A DNA stretch of 64,000 nt from Gammaproteobacteria bacterium RIFCSPHIGHO2_12_FULL_63_22 (lineage in GTDB: Bacteria > Pseudomonadota > Gammaproteobacteria > Xanthomonadales > Xanthomonadaceae), in contig MGYJ01000061.1 in the NCBI GenBank assembly GCA_001801685.1, positions 220,924-284,923 on the forward strand. Direction: 5' to 3'. The notes beneath the pieces were generated by a model. That model was not told where the DNA came from. It did no database searches and was given only the letters and a program-made list of their open reading frames with translations. Positions 26,405 through 35,371 of this stretch are shown here, in pieces (positions within the stretch are counted from its first letter, which is position 1; each line of letters starts with the position of its first letter). The translations under genes were made by a program, and so were the position numbers.

Positions 26405-27327
26405 GCCATGAGCTCCGCGGCCGGGCCGGCGACCGGCGATACGTAGGCCTGGCTCTGGAAACCGGCGTGCTGGAACGCTGCCTGCATGGCTTCGGCGGCG
26501 CCTTTGGCGCCCGCGCGTGTTTCGAACCACGCAAACACACTTGGCCCGGCGCCCGAAATGCTGGCGCCCATCGCTCCGGCTTCAAGGGCCGCGCGTTTCA
26601 CTTCGGCGAAGCCGGCAATCAGGGGAGCACGACGTGGCTCCACCAGGACATCGTCAAGACCCGCGCGTACCAGCGCGGCATCCGATTGGAAGCATCCTGC
26701 CAGGACCAGGGCCAGGTTCGCGCTTTGCGCCACGAACTCGCGAAGTCTGTAGTCGCCCTGCAAGGCTTCGCGCGCACGACGCGTTTCCAGCACGGCATCG
26801 GGATGCACGAGCACGCAATGCCATTCCGGTGGCACCGGAATGCGCACGAGTCGGTCGTGGCTGGCCAGCACCAGGCCACCCAGCAACATCGGCCCGACGT
26901 TGTCGCCATGCAGTCCGCCACTGGCGATGGCTTCGCCCGCCAGCGCAAATGGATACAGCGCTTCGCGATCGAGCGGTGCATCGAGCAAGGCATTCGCCGC
27001 AACCAGCGCGGCCACGCAGGATGCCGCCGAACCGCCCATGCCCGATCCCAGCGGCAGGCCTTTTTCCAGTACCAGTTCGAAGCCAAAATCGAGGTCCAGG
27101 GCTTCGCGCATCGCCATCAGCGCCGCGCCAGCGGTATTGCGTGCCGCATCGAGCGGAAGATCCAGCGACAAACCGTGGATCGCGGAGATCACCACGCCAG
27201 GCGTGGCGATTCGCCGTACTCGCGCGCGATCGCCAATGCCGGCGACCGTGTGGCCGAGGATGTCGAAGCCCACGCCCACGTTGCCGACACTTGCAGGCGC
27301 GAAAGCTTCTTTCCAGCCACCACTCAT
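26401..27327 (-). CDS. thrB: Homoserine kinase (GHMP family)
   Basis: A 308-residue kinase that phosphorylates homoserine. The N-terminal [19 protein letters not shown] and the ATP-binding loop [20 protein letters not shown] identify the GHMP family. The C-terminal [18 protein letters not shown] is also characteristic. ATG overlaps the thrA stop and the stop overlaps the thrC start, so all three genes are translationally coupled. Confidence 0.95.
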   Translation of the reverse strand: MSGGWKEAFAPASVGNVGVGFDILGHTVAGIGDRARVRRIATPGVVISAIHGLSLDLPLDAARNTAGAALMAMREALDLDFGFELVLEKGLPLGSGMGGSAASCVAALVAANALLDAPLDREALYPFALAGEAIASGGLHGDNVGPMLLGGLVLASHDRLVRIPVPPEWHCVLVHPDAVLETRRAREALQGDYRLREFVAQSANLALVLAGCFQSDAALVRAGLDDVLVEPRRAPLIAGFAEVKRAALEAGAMGASISGAGPSVFAWFETRAGAKGAAEAMQAAFQHAGFQSQAYVSPVAGPAAELMA

Positions 27328-29840
27328 ACCTGTGCTCCCAGACTCGACGAAACGCGCAAGAGGTCCGCGAACACACCCGCCGCCGTCACCTCGGGGCCGG
27401 CGCCTGGGCCTTGCACCACGAGCGGATTATCCGCGTATCGGCGCGTCGTGAACTGCACGATGTTGTCGGTCAGCCGAAGATTGGCGAAGGCGTGCGACCG
27501 GGCGACCTCGGCCAAGCCCACGCTGGCGCAGCCCTGTGCGTCGAGTCGGGCAACGTAACGCAATACTTTTCCATCGGCAGCGGCCCGCGCTTGGCGAAAC
27601 GCCATCTCGGCATCGGCTTCGGGAAGGCGCAGCAGGAAATCCGCTCGACTGGTGCTGGCCAGGCTCTCCGGCACCAGGCTGCCCACCTGCACCTCGTCCA
27701 GTGACAGCGGCAGGCCGGCCTCGCGGGCCAGGATCACCAGCTTGCGCGCGACGTCGATGCCGGACAAGTCGTCGCGCGGATCCGGTTCGGTGTAGCCCAG
27801 TTCCAGCGCCCGCAATACCAGTTCCGAAAACGGCCGCGAGCCATCGAACTGGTTGAACAACCAGGCCAACGTGCCGGAGAAGATGCCTTCCACCGAGTGC
27901 AGTTTGTCACCCGTGTCGATCAGGTCGCGCAGGGTCTGGATGACGGGCAGGCCGGCGCCGACGGTGGCCTCGTAACGAAACCGCGCCCCGCTGCGCGCGC
28001 GGGCTTCGCGGATGGCCTGGTAGCGGACGAGTGGGCCTGCGCCGGCCTGTTTGTTCGGCGTCACTACATGGATGCCTTGCGCCAGCCAGTCGGCATAGCA
28101 GGCGGCCACCGCATCGCTGGCGCTGCAATCGATGATGACGGCGTGTGGAAGGTGTTCGGTATGCACGTGCGAGGCGAAGGCCTGCAGGTCGGTCGGCGTT
28201 TCCGCGGCGTCGAGCGAGGCATGCCAATCGCCATCACCCAGGCCCCGCTCATCGAGCCACATGCGACGACTGTTGGCGAGCGCGCGAACGCGCAGGTCGA
28301 GCCCGGCGCTTTCGCGCAGGCGGGGCAGGGCTTCGTGCAACTGGCTAAGCAAGGCGGCTGCCACTTTTCCGGAGCCAATGATGCCCACCGAAATCGTCTG
28401 CGGCGACAGCCAGAAATTCGCATGCGCCGCGCGCAAGGCGCGATGCGCGTCGCGGCTGGAGATGGCGACCGAGATATTGCGTTCGGACGATCCTTGCGCG
28501 ATGGCGCGGACGTTTACCCTGGCGCGCGCCAGGGCATCAAAGAGCCGTGCCGCAACGCCGGGCGTGCCGGCCATGCCGTCGCCCACCGCAGCGAGCACGC
28601 TGATGTCGCGCGTCACTTCGATCGACTGGATCTGCCCGCGGCGCAGTTCGCTATCGAAGGCCCGGGAAAGGGCCTGTTCGGCCAGGGCAGCCTGCTCGGC
28701 GCGAACCACGCTGCAGATCGATTGTTCGGACGAACCCTGCGAAATCATCACCACCGACACATCGGCGCGGCGCAGCGCCTCGAACACGCGTTGCGCGGTG
28801 CCCGGCACGCCGATCATGGCGGCGCCTTCCACGTTCACCAGGGCCAGGTCTGGATACAGGGTCAGGGCCTTCACCGGACCGGATGGATCCGCAGACGGTC
28901 CAATGCGCGTACCAGGAAATACCGGATTGAAGGTGTTGCGAATCAACACTGGAATTTGGCGATCCAGTGCAGGCACCAGCGTTTGCGGATGGATGACCTT
29001 CGCGCCGAAATAGGCGAGCTCGAAGGCTTCGCGATAGGACAGCGAGGGAAGGGATACCGCTTCCGGCACCAGCCGTGGGTCGGCGGACAGGATGCCGTCC
29101 ACGTCGGTCCAGATCTGCAACTGGCTGGCATCGAACAGGTTGGCGAAGATCGCACCGGAGAAATCGCTGCCGTTGCGCCCCAACGTGGTCGCGCGGCCGT
29201 TGCGGTCGCTGGCGATGAAGCCGGTGATGACGACTCGCGCCTGCGGATTCATGTCGCGCCAGGCGCGCAGGCGGCTGCTGCTTTCGGGCCAGTCCACGAC
29301 CACGCCCAATTCACCAGGATCCACGACCAGCACCTGCCGGGCATCGAGGAAGGCGGCGTCGCTGCCGCGGGCGAGAAGCGCGGCATGCAGCAGCTTCGCC
29401 GAATAGAGTTCACCCAGCCCTTGTATCCGTTCGATCGTCTCGCGGCCCGAAATTCCGAGCACCGCGAGCGCGTGCAGCAATGCCGATAGCCCGTCGAATT
29501 GTGCCGACAGCCACCGGGCCGTTTCGGTATCGGACGGCACCAGCGCGGCAGCGGCGTCCAGGTGGCGCTTGCGCAAGGTCTCGAGCTCGGCCTCCCAATC
29601 GGTCGATCGTCGTGATGCCGCGTGCGCGAGCTCGGTCAGCGCATCGGTCACGCCCCGCATTGCCGACACAACGATGGATTGTCCAATTTCGGGGCGAGCC
29701 AACAGCAGGTCGGCGACGCGGGCAATGCAGCCTGCATCCGCCATCGAGGTGCCACCGAATTTATGCGCGACCCAGGTGCCGGCAGCACCGGGCGATGCTG
29801 GTTGGGCGGGGTTTGCTTGTGTCGAATCCAACGTTTGCAT
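27324..29840 (-). CDS. thrA: Bifunctional aspartokinase/homoserine dehydrogenase I
   Basis: An 838-residue fusion. The N-terminal aspartokinase starts at [19 protein letters not shown]. Central ACT repeats (around [18 protein letters not shown] and [17 protein letters not shown]) normally bind threonine for feedback inhibition. The C-terminal homoserine dehydrogenase has the Rossmann motif [16 protein letters not shown], with [19 protein letters not shown] and the catalytic region [17 protein letters not shown]. It catalyses the first and third steps from aspartate to threonine. The ATG at 29840 has a GGAGG ribosome binding site held in a predicted hairpin. Confidence 0.95.
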   Translation of the reverse strand: MQTLDSTQANPAQPASPGAAGTWVAHKFGGTSMADAGCIARVADLLLARPEIGQSIVVSAMRGVTDALTELAHAASRRSTDWEAELETLRKRHLDAAAALVPSDTETARWLSAQFDGLSALLHALAVLGISGRETIERIQGLGELYSAKLLHAALLARGSDAAFLDARQVLVVDPGELGVVVDWPESSSRLRAWRDMNPQARVVITGFIASDRNGRATTLGRNGSDFSGAIFANLFDASQLQIWTDVDGILSADPRLVPEAVSLPSLSYREAFELAYFGAKVIHPQTLVPALDRQIPVLIRNTFNPVFPGTRIGPSADPSGPVKALTLYPDLALVNVEGAAMIGVPGTAQRVFEALRRADVSVVMISQGSSEQSICSVVRAEQAALAEQALSRAFDSELRRGQIQSIEVTRDISVLAAVGDGMAGTPGVAARLFDALARARVNVRAIAQGSSERNISVAISSRDAHRALRAAHANFWLSPQTISVGIIGSGKVAAALLSQLHEALPRLRESAGLDLRVRALANSRRMWLDERGLGDGDWHASLDAAETPTDLQAFASHVHTEHLPHAVIIDCSASDAVAACYADWLAQGIHVVTPNKQAGAGPLVRYQAIREARARSGARFRYEATVGAGLPVIQTLRDLIDTGDKLHSVEGIFSGTLAWLFNQFDGSRPFSELVLRALELGYTEPDPRDDLSGIDVARKLVILAREAGLPLSLDEVQVGSLVPESLASTSRADFLLRLPEADAEMAFRQARAAADGKVLRYVARLDAQGCASVGLAEVARSHAFANLRLTDNIVQFTTRRYADNPLVVQGPGAGPEVTAAGVFADLLRVSSSLGAQV

Positions 29841-29844
29841 CCAA

Positions 29845-29909
29845 GCCTCCAGGGGAGGCCCCTTCTCGTCGGGATGCGTGCCACCGCATCCTCGTCGAGG
29901 TGCGGGGCC
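29845..29909 (-). promoter_or_regulatory. RNA switch hiding the thrA ribosome binding site
   Basis: On the minus-strand RNA, GCCTCC-CCT-GGAGGC (29845-29859) forms a 6-bp hairpin that buries GGAGG (29846-29850), the thrA Shine-Dalgarno. No U run follows. Upstream GGCCCC (comp 29904-29909) can pair with GGGGCC (comp 29857-29862), which overlaps the hairpin arm and would free the Shine-Dalgarno. Between them a 7-bp hairpin GGATGCG/CGCATCC (29872-29891) would bring the two halves together. A translational rather than transcriptional attenuator is inferred. Confidence 0.6.
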
Positions 29910-29924
29910 ATGGTTTACGAGAAC

Positions 29925-29996
29925 TTACTCGCGCACGACCGACCGCCCCGTAAGGGTGCGAATCGTAGTCGTAGTGGTTACGGCGGCGCGGGTCAT
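29925..29996 (-). CDS. thrL: thr operon leader peptide (23 aa)
   Basis: A short ORF absent from the track: MTRAAVTTTTTIRTLTGRSV followed by VRE and TAA. Eight of 23 residues are Thr, five in a row followed by Ile, the signature of ThrL leader peptides that sense charged tRNA-Thr and tRNA-Ile. It lies 84 bases before thrA with competing RNA structures between. A TTGACA element about 30 bases upstream suggests a nearly leaderless transcript. Confidence 0.92.
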   Translation of the reverse strand: MTRAAVTTTTTIRTLTGRSVVRE

Positions 29997-30002
29997 GGCT
30001 TG

Positions 30003-30031
30003 AGTGGAACCGAAGTGCTTCGAGCTGTCAA
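30003..30031 (-). promoter_or_regulatory. Probable promoter of the thr operon
   Basis: A perfect TTGACA (comp 30026-30031) lies just after the rnd stop codon. At a 17-base spacing the -10 would be TCCACT, a weak match. The spacer holds the inverted repeat CGAAG-CTTCG. TTGACA to leader ATG is 29 bases, almost the same as the 30 in the leu-ilv leader, so transcription should start only a few bases before the leader ATG. Confidence 0.5.
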
Positions 30032-30041
30032 CCCGGCCGGC

Positions 30042-31127
30042 TCAACCGAGCAGCGGCGCCAGCACCGGTTCGAGCAGGCTGCGGCGCCAGCCCGCCAGCG
30101 CATCGGGCCAGCCCCTGCCTTCCATCAGGACTTCGAGATGCTTGCGGGCGCACAACAGGCCTTCGGGCACATCCAGGCCGGTCGCGAGCGCCGCAACGGC
30201 TTCCTGCATCCGCTTCAGGCGTTCCTTGTCGAGTCCCTCGCCACTTCGATTGAGCGGGAGATTGGCTTCGTCATCCGCCATCGGCGCCGATACCAGGTCC
30301 CAAAGTTCGCGTCGCGCCTTGCGTGGCGCTTTTGGGTTCGCGTCCATCACGGCGCTGAAGCGATGGAAATCATCGAAGGGACGGCGGCTCAGTTGCACCG
30401 CGAGTTCGTTGTCGAGTACCCAGCTCTTGGGCCGGTCGGAGCGCCGCGCCTCGGCATCGCGCCAGGTCAGCAGGCGGCGCAGCCGGGCCTGTCCGGCGGC
30501 GTCCAGTGACTGCGCACTGCGCACGGCCAGGTGGGGATTGGGATCGTCAGTGTCCAGCCGCGCATTGCGTATGGCGCGATCGCTGTCGGCCTGCAGCCAA
30601 CCCAGTCGGCCCAGTGCGCGCAATTTCGGCTCGACCACGGCATGCACCGCGTGCAGGTGCAGTACGTCATCCGCCGCGTATTTCAGCTGGGAATCGCTCA
30701 GGGGCCGACGCAGCCAGTCGGAACGCGTCTCGCCCTTTTCGAGCGTGACGCCGGTGACCTGCTCGACCAGTTTCAGGTAGCTCAAGCCTGAACCCATGCC
30801 CGCGAGCGCCGCGGCGACCTGGGTGTCGAATACCGGCGACGGCACGGCGCCGCAGCCGCGCAACAGGGCTTGCAAGTCTTCGCTGGCGCTGTGCATCAGC
30901 TTGGTGATCGAGCTGTCCTCCAGGAAACCAGCCAGCACCGCCGCCACGCCGGGATCCAACGGGTCTATCAACAACACCTCGCCAGGGACCGCCAGCTGCA
31001 CGAGGGCCAGCTGCGGGTAATAGGTGCGTTCGCGGATGAATTCGGTATCCATCGCGACCACGGTTTGGCCTTTCCAGGCGTCCAGGTGCGCGGCGAGGGT
31101 GTCAGCTTTGTCGATCCAGTGGGTCAC
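30042..31127 (-). CDS. rnd: Ribonuclease D
   Basis: A 361-residue 3'-5' exoribonuclease that trims tRNA precursors. The DEDD nuclease residues are visible in VAMDTEFIRERTYYP (DE), LMHSASEDLQALLRG (D) and YAADDVLHLHAV (Y and D). HRDC-type nucleic-acid-binding region(s) follow from about residue 210. The length matches E. coli RNase D (about 375). It is divergent from the SUMF1-domain gene and precedes the thr operon on the same strand. Confidence 0.94.
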   Translation of the reverse strand: MTHWIDKADTLAAHLDAWKGQTVVAMDTEFIRERTYYPQLALVQLAVPGEVLLIDPLDPGVAAVLAGFLEDSSITKLMHSASEDLQALLRGCGAVPSPVFDTQVAAALAGMGSGLSYLKLVEQVTGVTLEKGETRSDWLRRPLSDSQLKYAADDVLHLHAVHAVVEPKLRALGRLGWLQADSDRAIRNARLDTDDPNPHLAVRSAQSLDAAGQARLRRLLTWRDAEARRSDRPKSWVLDNELAVQLSRRPFDDFHRFSAVMDANPKAPRKARRELWDLVSAPMADDEANLPLNRSGEGLDKERLKRMQEAVAALATGLDVPEGLLCARKHLEVLMEGRGWPDALAGWRRSLLEPVLAPLLG

Positions 31128-31207
31128 GTGGGTTTGATTGCCAAAAGAGGGCAGGTTAGCCTAAGTTCGATTCGCCCGCGCCCGTTGCGGGCCCGAGGTC
31201 CCGGTCC

Positions 31208-33043
31208 ATGGCTCGCCTGCGTCATCTATTGATCAGCATCGGCGTGTGTGGATTGCTCGCGGCCTGCGACCGACCCGCCGCACCCCAAGCCCCCGCTGCA
31301 CCCGCGCCGGCAGGCGCCGAGCCCAGCGTCGTTGCCAAGGCGTCGGTGCCCGAGCAACCGGTGGATACGGCGTGGAAGTCGCAAGTGCCGGCCATCAGCG
31401 CCGCGGAAATACCGGACACCTTGCGCCAGGCCGACGAGGCTCTTGCGCGCGGCCAACTCGACCAGGACCGCAGTCCTGGGCCGGGTGCACTGGAACTCTA
31501 CCTGGCAATCCTCGCCATCGAGCCTGGCAATACGCGGGCCCTTGCCGGCGTTCAATCGAGCCTGGATGCACTGCTTGAGCGCGGCAGGCTGGCAGCGCGT
31601 GCAGGCAGGTTCGCCGATGCGCGGCGCGTGGTGAAGATTGCCGACCAACTGTTGCCCAATCATCCCGACCTGGCCGGTTATCGGCGGCATCTCGCCAGCG
31701 CCCAGCAAGCTGCCGAATGGGTCGGCAAGGCGCAAGCTGCCGCCGCGGCCGATCGATTCACCGAGCCGGCGGGCGAAAGCGCGCTCGACTTCTTCACCCG
31801 CGCGATGCAGGCCTATCCCGACTACGAACCCGCGGCGGTCGAGCGCAAGCGATTGAATGCGAAGCTGCTCGACAAGGCATGGAAGCTGGCCGTGTCCGAT
31901 GATTTCCACCAGGCCGATGCGCGCCTGCTGGAGTCGGAGCGTTTCCTGCCGGGCAGCGCCGGGGCACGGGTGATGGGCCTTCGCATCATCGAGCGGCGCG
32001 AATGGCGCACCGCCAACCTGTTGGCACGCGGCAACGAAGCCGTGGACAGGCTGCGGCTCGATCGCGCCGATGCCTTGCTCAAGCGAGCAGGGATGGTGGC
32101 CGCGCAGCCTTTCGGCGTGGAGGCGCTGCGCGAGCGAATCCACCTGGCGCGACATTACGGTCCGTTCAAGCCCGCGGAAGTGTTCGCGGAAAAACTGAAG
32201 GTGGGCGGCAACGCACCGGAGATGATCGTCATTCCCTATGGAAAGACCGTCATGGGTTCGGATGAAGCCGATCCCTTGCGCAAGGCAAGCGAGCAACCGG
32301 TCCACGCCGTCGAATTCCGTCGTGGTTTCGCGATTGCCCGCAACGAATTGACGGTCGCCGATTTCAGGCGCTTCGTCCAGGCCACCGGCTATCGCACCGT
32401 GGCTACGCGTGAAGGCCATTCCACCGTGTACGACGAGAAGGGCGGCGTCTTCAGCGAACACGTTGGCGTTGACTGGCGTCGCGACCACGTCGGGCGAATC
32501 GCATCGGCATCCTTGCCCGTGGTCCATGTCGCGTGGTCGGATGCGGTTGCCTATACGACCTGGTTGTCCACGCAAACGGGCGAGGTCTATCGCCTGCCGA
32601 GCGAGGCGGAATTCGAATACGTGCTGCGCGCCGGCAAGCAAACCATCTATCCCTGGGGTTCGGGACAGCCCAGCCGGATCGTCGGCAACCTGACCGGCGA
32701 TGGCGACCTGTCGCGAACGGGCAGGAAGTGGAGCAATGCGATTCCCGGCTATCGCGATGCCTTCTGGGGTCCGGCGCCGGTCCGGAATTTCGAGCCGGAG
32801 GGCTTCGGCACCTTCGACATGATCGGCAATGTTTCAGAGTGGACGCTCGACTGCTGGCATGACAGCTACCAGCGTGCGCCGATGGATGGCAGCGCGTGGG
32901 TGAATCCCGGCTGTCCACGACGCGTCGCGCGCGGCGCATCGTGGGGAAGTTCCTTGGATCAGGCCCGATCCGCGAATAGACTGCCGATGGCGGTCGATAG
33001 CACCACCGCCAGGCTGGGTTTCCGGGTGGTGCGCGAACTTTGA
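31208..33043 (+). CDS. SUMF1/FGE-sulfatase domain lipoprotein
   Basis: A 611-residue protein with a lipoprotein signal (LISIGVCGLLAACDRPA). A helical, TPR-like region spans roughly 60-320, and a C-terminal formylglycine-generating-enzyme-like domain opens with FVQATGYRTVATREGHSTVY. Family landmarks are YRLPSEAEFEYVLRAGKQT, YPWGSG, FGTFDMIGNVSEWTLDCW and RLGFRVVREL. Such domains outside true sulfatase activation often act in binding or structural roles. No sulfatase is nearby, and I see no clear copy of the FGE active-site cysteine arrangement, so enzymatic FGE activity is doubtful. It is followed 21 bases later by an M48 peptidase. Confidence 0.85.
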   Translation: MARLRHLLISIGVCGLLAACDRPAAPQAPAAPAPAGAEPSVVAKASVPEQPVDTAWKSQVPAISAAEIPDTLRQADEALARGQLDQDRSPGPGALELYLAILAIEPGNTRALAGVQSSLDALLERGRLAARAGRFADARRVVKIADQLLPNHPDLAGYRRHLASAQQAAEWVGKAQAAAAADRFTEPAGESALDFFTRAMQAYPDYEPAAVERKRLNAKLLDKAWKLAVSDDFHQADARLLESERFLPGSAGARVMGLRIIERREWRTANLLARGNEAVDRLRLDRADALLKRAGMVAAQPFGVEALRERIHLARHYGPFKPAEVFAEKLKVGGNAPEMIVIPYGKTVMGSDEADPLRKASEQPVHAVEFRRGFAIARNELTVADFRRFVQATGYRTVATREGHSTVYDEKGGVFSEHVGVDWRRDHVGRIASASLPVVHVAWSDAVAYTTWLSTQTGEVYRLPSEAEFEYVLRAGKQTIYPWGSGQPSRIVGNLTGDGDLSRTGRKWSNAIPGYRDAFWGPAPVRNFEPEGFGTFDMIGNVSEWTLDCWHDSYQRAPMDGSAWVNPGCPRRVARGASWGSSLDQARSANRLPMAVDSTTARLGFRVVREL

Positions 33044-33064
33044 TCCACGGAAGGAGGAGCTTGC

Positions 33065-33973
33065 ATGGCAATGCTGGGTGGTGGCACCGACGGTCGGGTG
33101 AGGCGCAGCGGCGGAATTCGCTGGTGGGTCCTGATCGTGTTTGCCGTGTACGCAGCCTTCAGTTGGTTCGGCGGCGCGAAGACCGATCCCTACACGGGTG
33201 AAAAGGCCCGTTACGGCGCCAGCGTGGATGAGGAAGCGCAACTCGGCCTGCAGGCTTTCGAGGAAGTGCTCAGCCAGGAGAAGCCGCTCGATGCTTCCGA
33301 TCCGACGGCGAAGCAGATCGAAGGCATCGCCCGTCGCCTGGTCGCGCGCGCCAGCGACGTCGAGGCGCAACTGGCTGCGGAACATTCCCAGCCGTCGCCG
33401 GACCTTGCCAAGACTTTCGAGTGGAGCGTGGCGGTGCTGCAATCGGAGCAGGCCAATGCGTTCTGCCTGCCCGGCGGCAAGATGGCCGTCTACACCGGCC
33501 TGATCCCGGTAACCCAGAACGAAAACGCCATGGCCGTCGTGATGGGCCATGAAATCGCCCACGCATTGCTCCGCCACGGATCGCAGCGCATGGCGCAACA
33601 GAAGCTGGTGCAGATCGGCCAGATGGCGGCAGGTGTTGCGGTCGGCGACATGGACATGCAACAGCAGCAGATGCTGATGGCCGTGCTCGGCGCGGGCCTG
33701 CAATACGGCGTGGTCCTGCCCTATGGCCGCGACCACGAAACCCAGGCCGACGAAGTGGGGCTCATGCTGGCGGCGGCTGCCTGCTACGACCCGCACGAGG
33801 CCATTCCCTTGTGGAACCGGATGTCGCAGATCGGCGGCGGCGCGCGGCCGCCGGAGTTTGCGTCCACGCATCCTGATCCGGCCAACCGGATCGCGAACCT
33901 GCAGGCGATGATGCCGCGGGCCGAGCAGTATTTCGCGAAGTATTGCGGCGGCCAGCCCGCGCCGGCCAAATAG
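33065..33973 (+). CDS. M48 family metallopeptidase, membrane-anchored
   Basis: A 302-residue zinc peptidase resembling the LoiP/YcaL envelope proteases. A single hydrophobic segment (RWWVLIVFAVYAAFSWFG) near the N-terminus suggests membrane anchoring. The zinc site is VMGHEIAHALLRHG, with a downstream Glu region in GRDHETQADEVGLMLAA. The conserved FCLPGGKMAVYTGLI precedes it. A strong GGAGGAG ribosome binding site supports the start. It may handle misfolded envelope proteins; the operon with the SUMF1 lipoprotein hints at a shared envelope role. Confidence 0.92.
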   Translation: MAMLGGGTDGRVRRSGGIRWWVLIVFAVYAAFSWFGGAKTDPYTGEKARYGASVDEEAQLGLQAFEEVLSQEKPLDASDPTAKQIEGIARRLVARASDVEAQLAAEHSQPSPDLAKTFEWSVAVLQSEQANAFCLPGGKMAVYTGLIPVTQNENAMAVVMGHEIAHALLRHGSQRMAQQKLVQIGQMAAGVAVGDMDMQQQQMLMAVLGAGLQYGVVLPYGRDHETQADEVGLMLAAAACYDPHEAIPLWNRMSQIGGGARPPEFASTHPDPANRIANLQAMMPRAEQYFAKYCGGQPAPAK

Positions 33974-33985
33974 CCGCGCCGCGTT

Positions 33986-34726
33986 TCAGAAACTCATGAA
34001 CAGGCCGCCATTGACCGGCAGGTTGATGCCGGTCAGGTAGCCGCATTGTTCCGAGCACAGGAAGGAGATCGCGTTGGCGACGTCCTCGGGCAACCCGATG
34101 CGTCCCACCGGAATCGACGAGACCATCTGCGTGCGCAGCTCGGCCGGTATCGCTGCGGTCATCGCGGTATCGATGTAGCCCGGGCTGATGCTGTTCACGG
34201 TGACGCCCTTGGCCGCGACTTCGCGCGCCAGCGCCATCGTGAAGCCGTGCATGCCTGCCTTGGCCGCGGCGTAGTTGCTCTGACCAAACGCGCCGGTCTG
34301 CCCGATGATCGAGCTGAGGTTGACGATCCGACCATGGCCCTGCGCGCACATGCCCTCGACGACCAGGCGGCTGAGGTTGAACACGCTGTCGAGGTTGACC
34401 TGCATCACCTGCTGCCACTGGTCCAGGCTCATCTTGCGCAGGCTGACGTCTCGGGTGATGCCGGCGCCGTTGACCAGCACTGAAATGGTGCCGTGCTTCG
34501 ACTGGATTCGTTCGACCAGGCCGACGCAGGAATCCATGTTGCTGACATCGGCCGGCTCGAAGCCAACATCCAGCCAGTTCATCTCGTCCATGAAAATACG
34601 CAGTCGGTCTTCGCTGGCGGGAAGGTCGGATGCGATGACCTTGAAGCCGTCGCGGGCCAGCCGGCGGCAGGCAGCCGTGCCGATGCCACCGATGCCGCCG
34701 GTGACCAACGCCAGACGGTGCGTCAT
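33986..34726 (-). CDS. phaB: Acetoacetyl-CoA reductase (short-chain dehydrogenase)
   Basis: A 246-residue SDR enzyme. The cofactor motif is TGGIGGIGTAACRRL, NGAG lies in VLVNGAGITRD, and the catalytic Ser, Tyr and Lys are in NLSSIIGQTGAFGQSNYAAAK-type sequence (Ser in SSIIGQ, YAAAK). The similarity and the immediately preceding phaR gene point to NADPH-dependent reduction of acetoacetyl-CoA to 3-hydroxybutyryl-CoA for polyhydroxybutyrate. FabG-type activity is the alternative. ATG at 34726 overlaps the phaR stop. The track ORF of 443 residues includes phaR sequence in another frame. Confidence 0.88.
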   Translation of the reverse strand: MTHRLALVTGGIGGIGTAACRRLARDGFKVIASDLPASEDRLRIFMDEMNWLDVGFEPADVSNMDSCVGLVERIQSKHGTISVLVNGAGITRDVSLRKMSLDQWQQVMQVNLDSVFNLSRLVVEGMCAQGHGRIVNLSSIIGQTGAFGQSNYAAAKAGMHGFTMALAREVAAKGVTVNSISPGYIDTAMTAAIPAELRTQMVSSIPVGRIGLPEDVANAISFLCSEQCGYLTGINLPVNGGLFMSF

Positions 34727-35232
34727 TGGCGGGCGGCGCGCTTGCGCTGCCGGGGCTCGGTCTTGGTGGGCTCGTCGGGTTTTTCGGCAACCGACGACAG
34801 GCCGGTCTTGATGCCCTGTTGCAGGCCTTTCCAGACCTCCATGTTGCGTTCGGTCAACTGGCTCAGCAGCGCCCAGGGGTTCTGCACCACGGTGCCGATG
34901 TGGCCGCGCAGTTGTTGCTGTTGTTCGTTGAATACCTGGATGGAACGTTCCAGGTAACTGCCGACGATTCCCTGCAGGGAATCGCCGTAGAAACGGATAA
35001 CGGTGGTCAGCAACTGGGTCGAGAAGATCGGTTGGCCGATGTCCTCGTGTTCGGCGAGGATCTGCAGCAGCACGGCGCGGGTCAGATCCTTGCCGCTGCG
35101 GGCGTCGCGGACCTCGAAGGACTCGCCTTCGATGATGAGCTGTCGCACGTCTTCCAGCGTGACGTAGCTCGATATCTCCGTATCGTACAGGCGACGATTC
35201 GGATACTTCTTGATGATGCGGACTTGAGACAT
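34723..35232 (-). CDS. phaR: Polyhydroxyalkanoate synthesis repressor PhaR
   Basis: A 169-residue regulator. The N-terminal PHB/PHA accumulation DNA-binding domain reads VRIIKKYPNRRLYDTEIS, the family signature, followed by LEDVRQLIIEGESFEVRDAR. A PHB-binding domain lies in the middle, and the C-terminus is basic (QRKRAARQ). PhaR represses phasin and PHA genes and is released by the polymer. ATG at 35232 is chosen because the conserved domain begins at once after it. No PHA synthase gene is present in the window. Confidence 0.92.
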   Translation of the reverse strand: MSQVRIIKKYPNRRLYDTEISSYVTLEDVRQLIIEGESFEVRDARSGKDLTRAVLLQILAEHEDIGQPIFSTQLLTTVIRFYGDSLQGIVGSYLERSIQVFNEQQQQLRGHIGTVVQNPWALLSQLTERNMEVWKGLQQGIKTGLSSVAEKPDEPTKTEPRQRKRAARQ

Positions 35233-35371
35233 GACCACCCCGGAACAAGACGCAAATACCACAAGGAATCTGTACCGCTAATTTCCCGAGCATCGCGTGT
35301 CTGGAGGCAGCTTGCAACTAAACAGGGGAGCCTGGGTGTGAAGGGCGGCACGGAACGGCCATGCCAACCGG

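Noticed and set aside
29997-30041. Classical transcription terminator attenuator before thrA
   Set aside because: No stem followed by a U run occurs between the leader stop and thrA; the strongest hairpins instead cover the ribosome binding site or lie mid-leader.
35233-35371. Possible gene or RNA between phaR and gluQ
   Set aside because: No ORF with a ribosome binding site, no hairpin with a U tract and no tRNA-like fold was seen.
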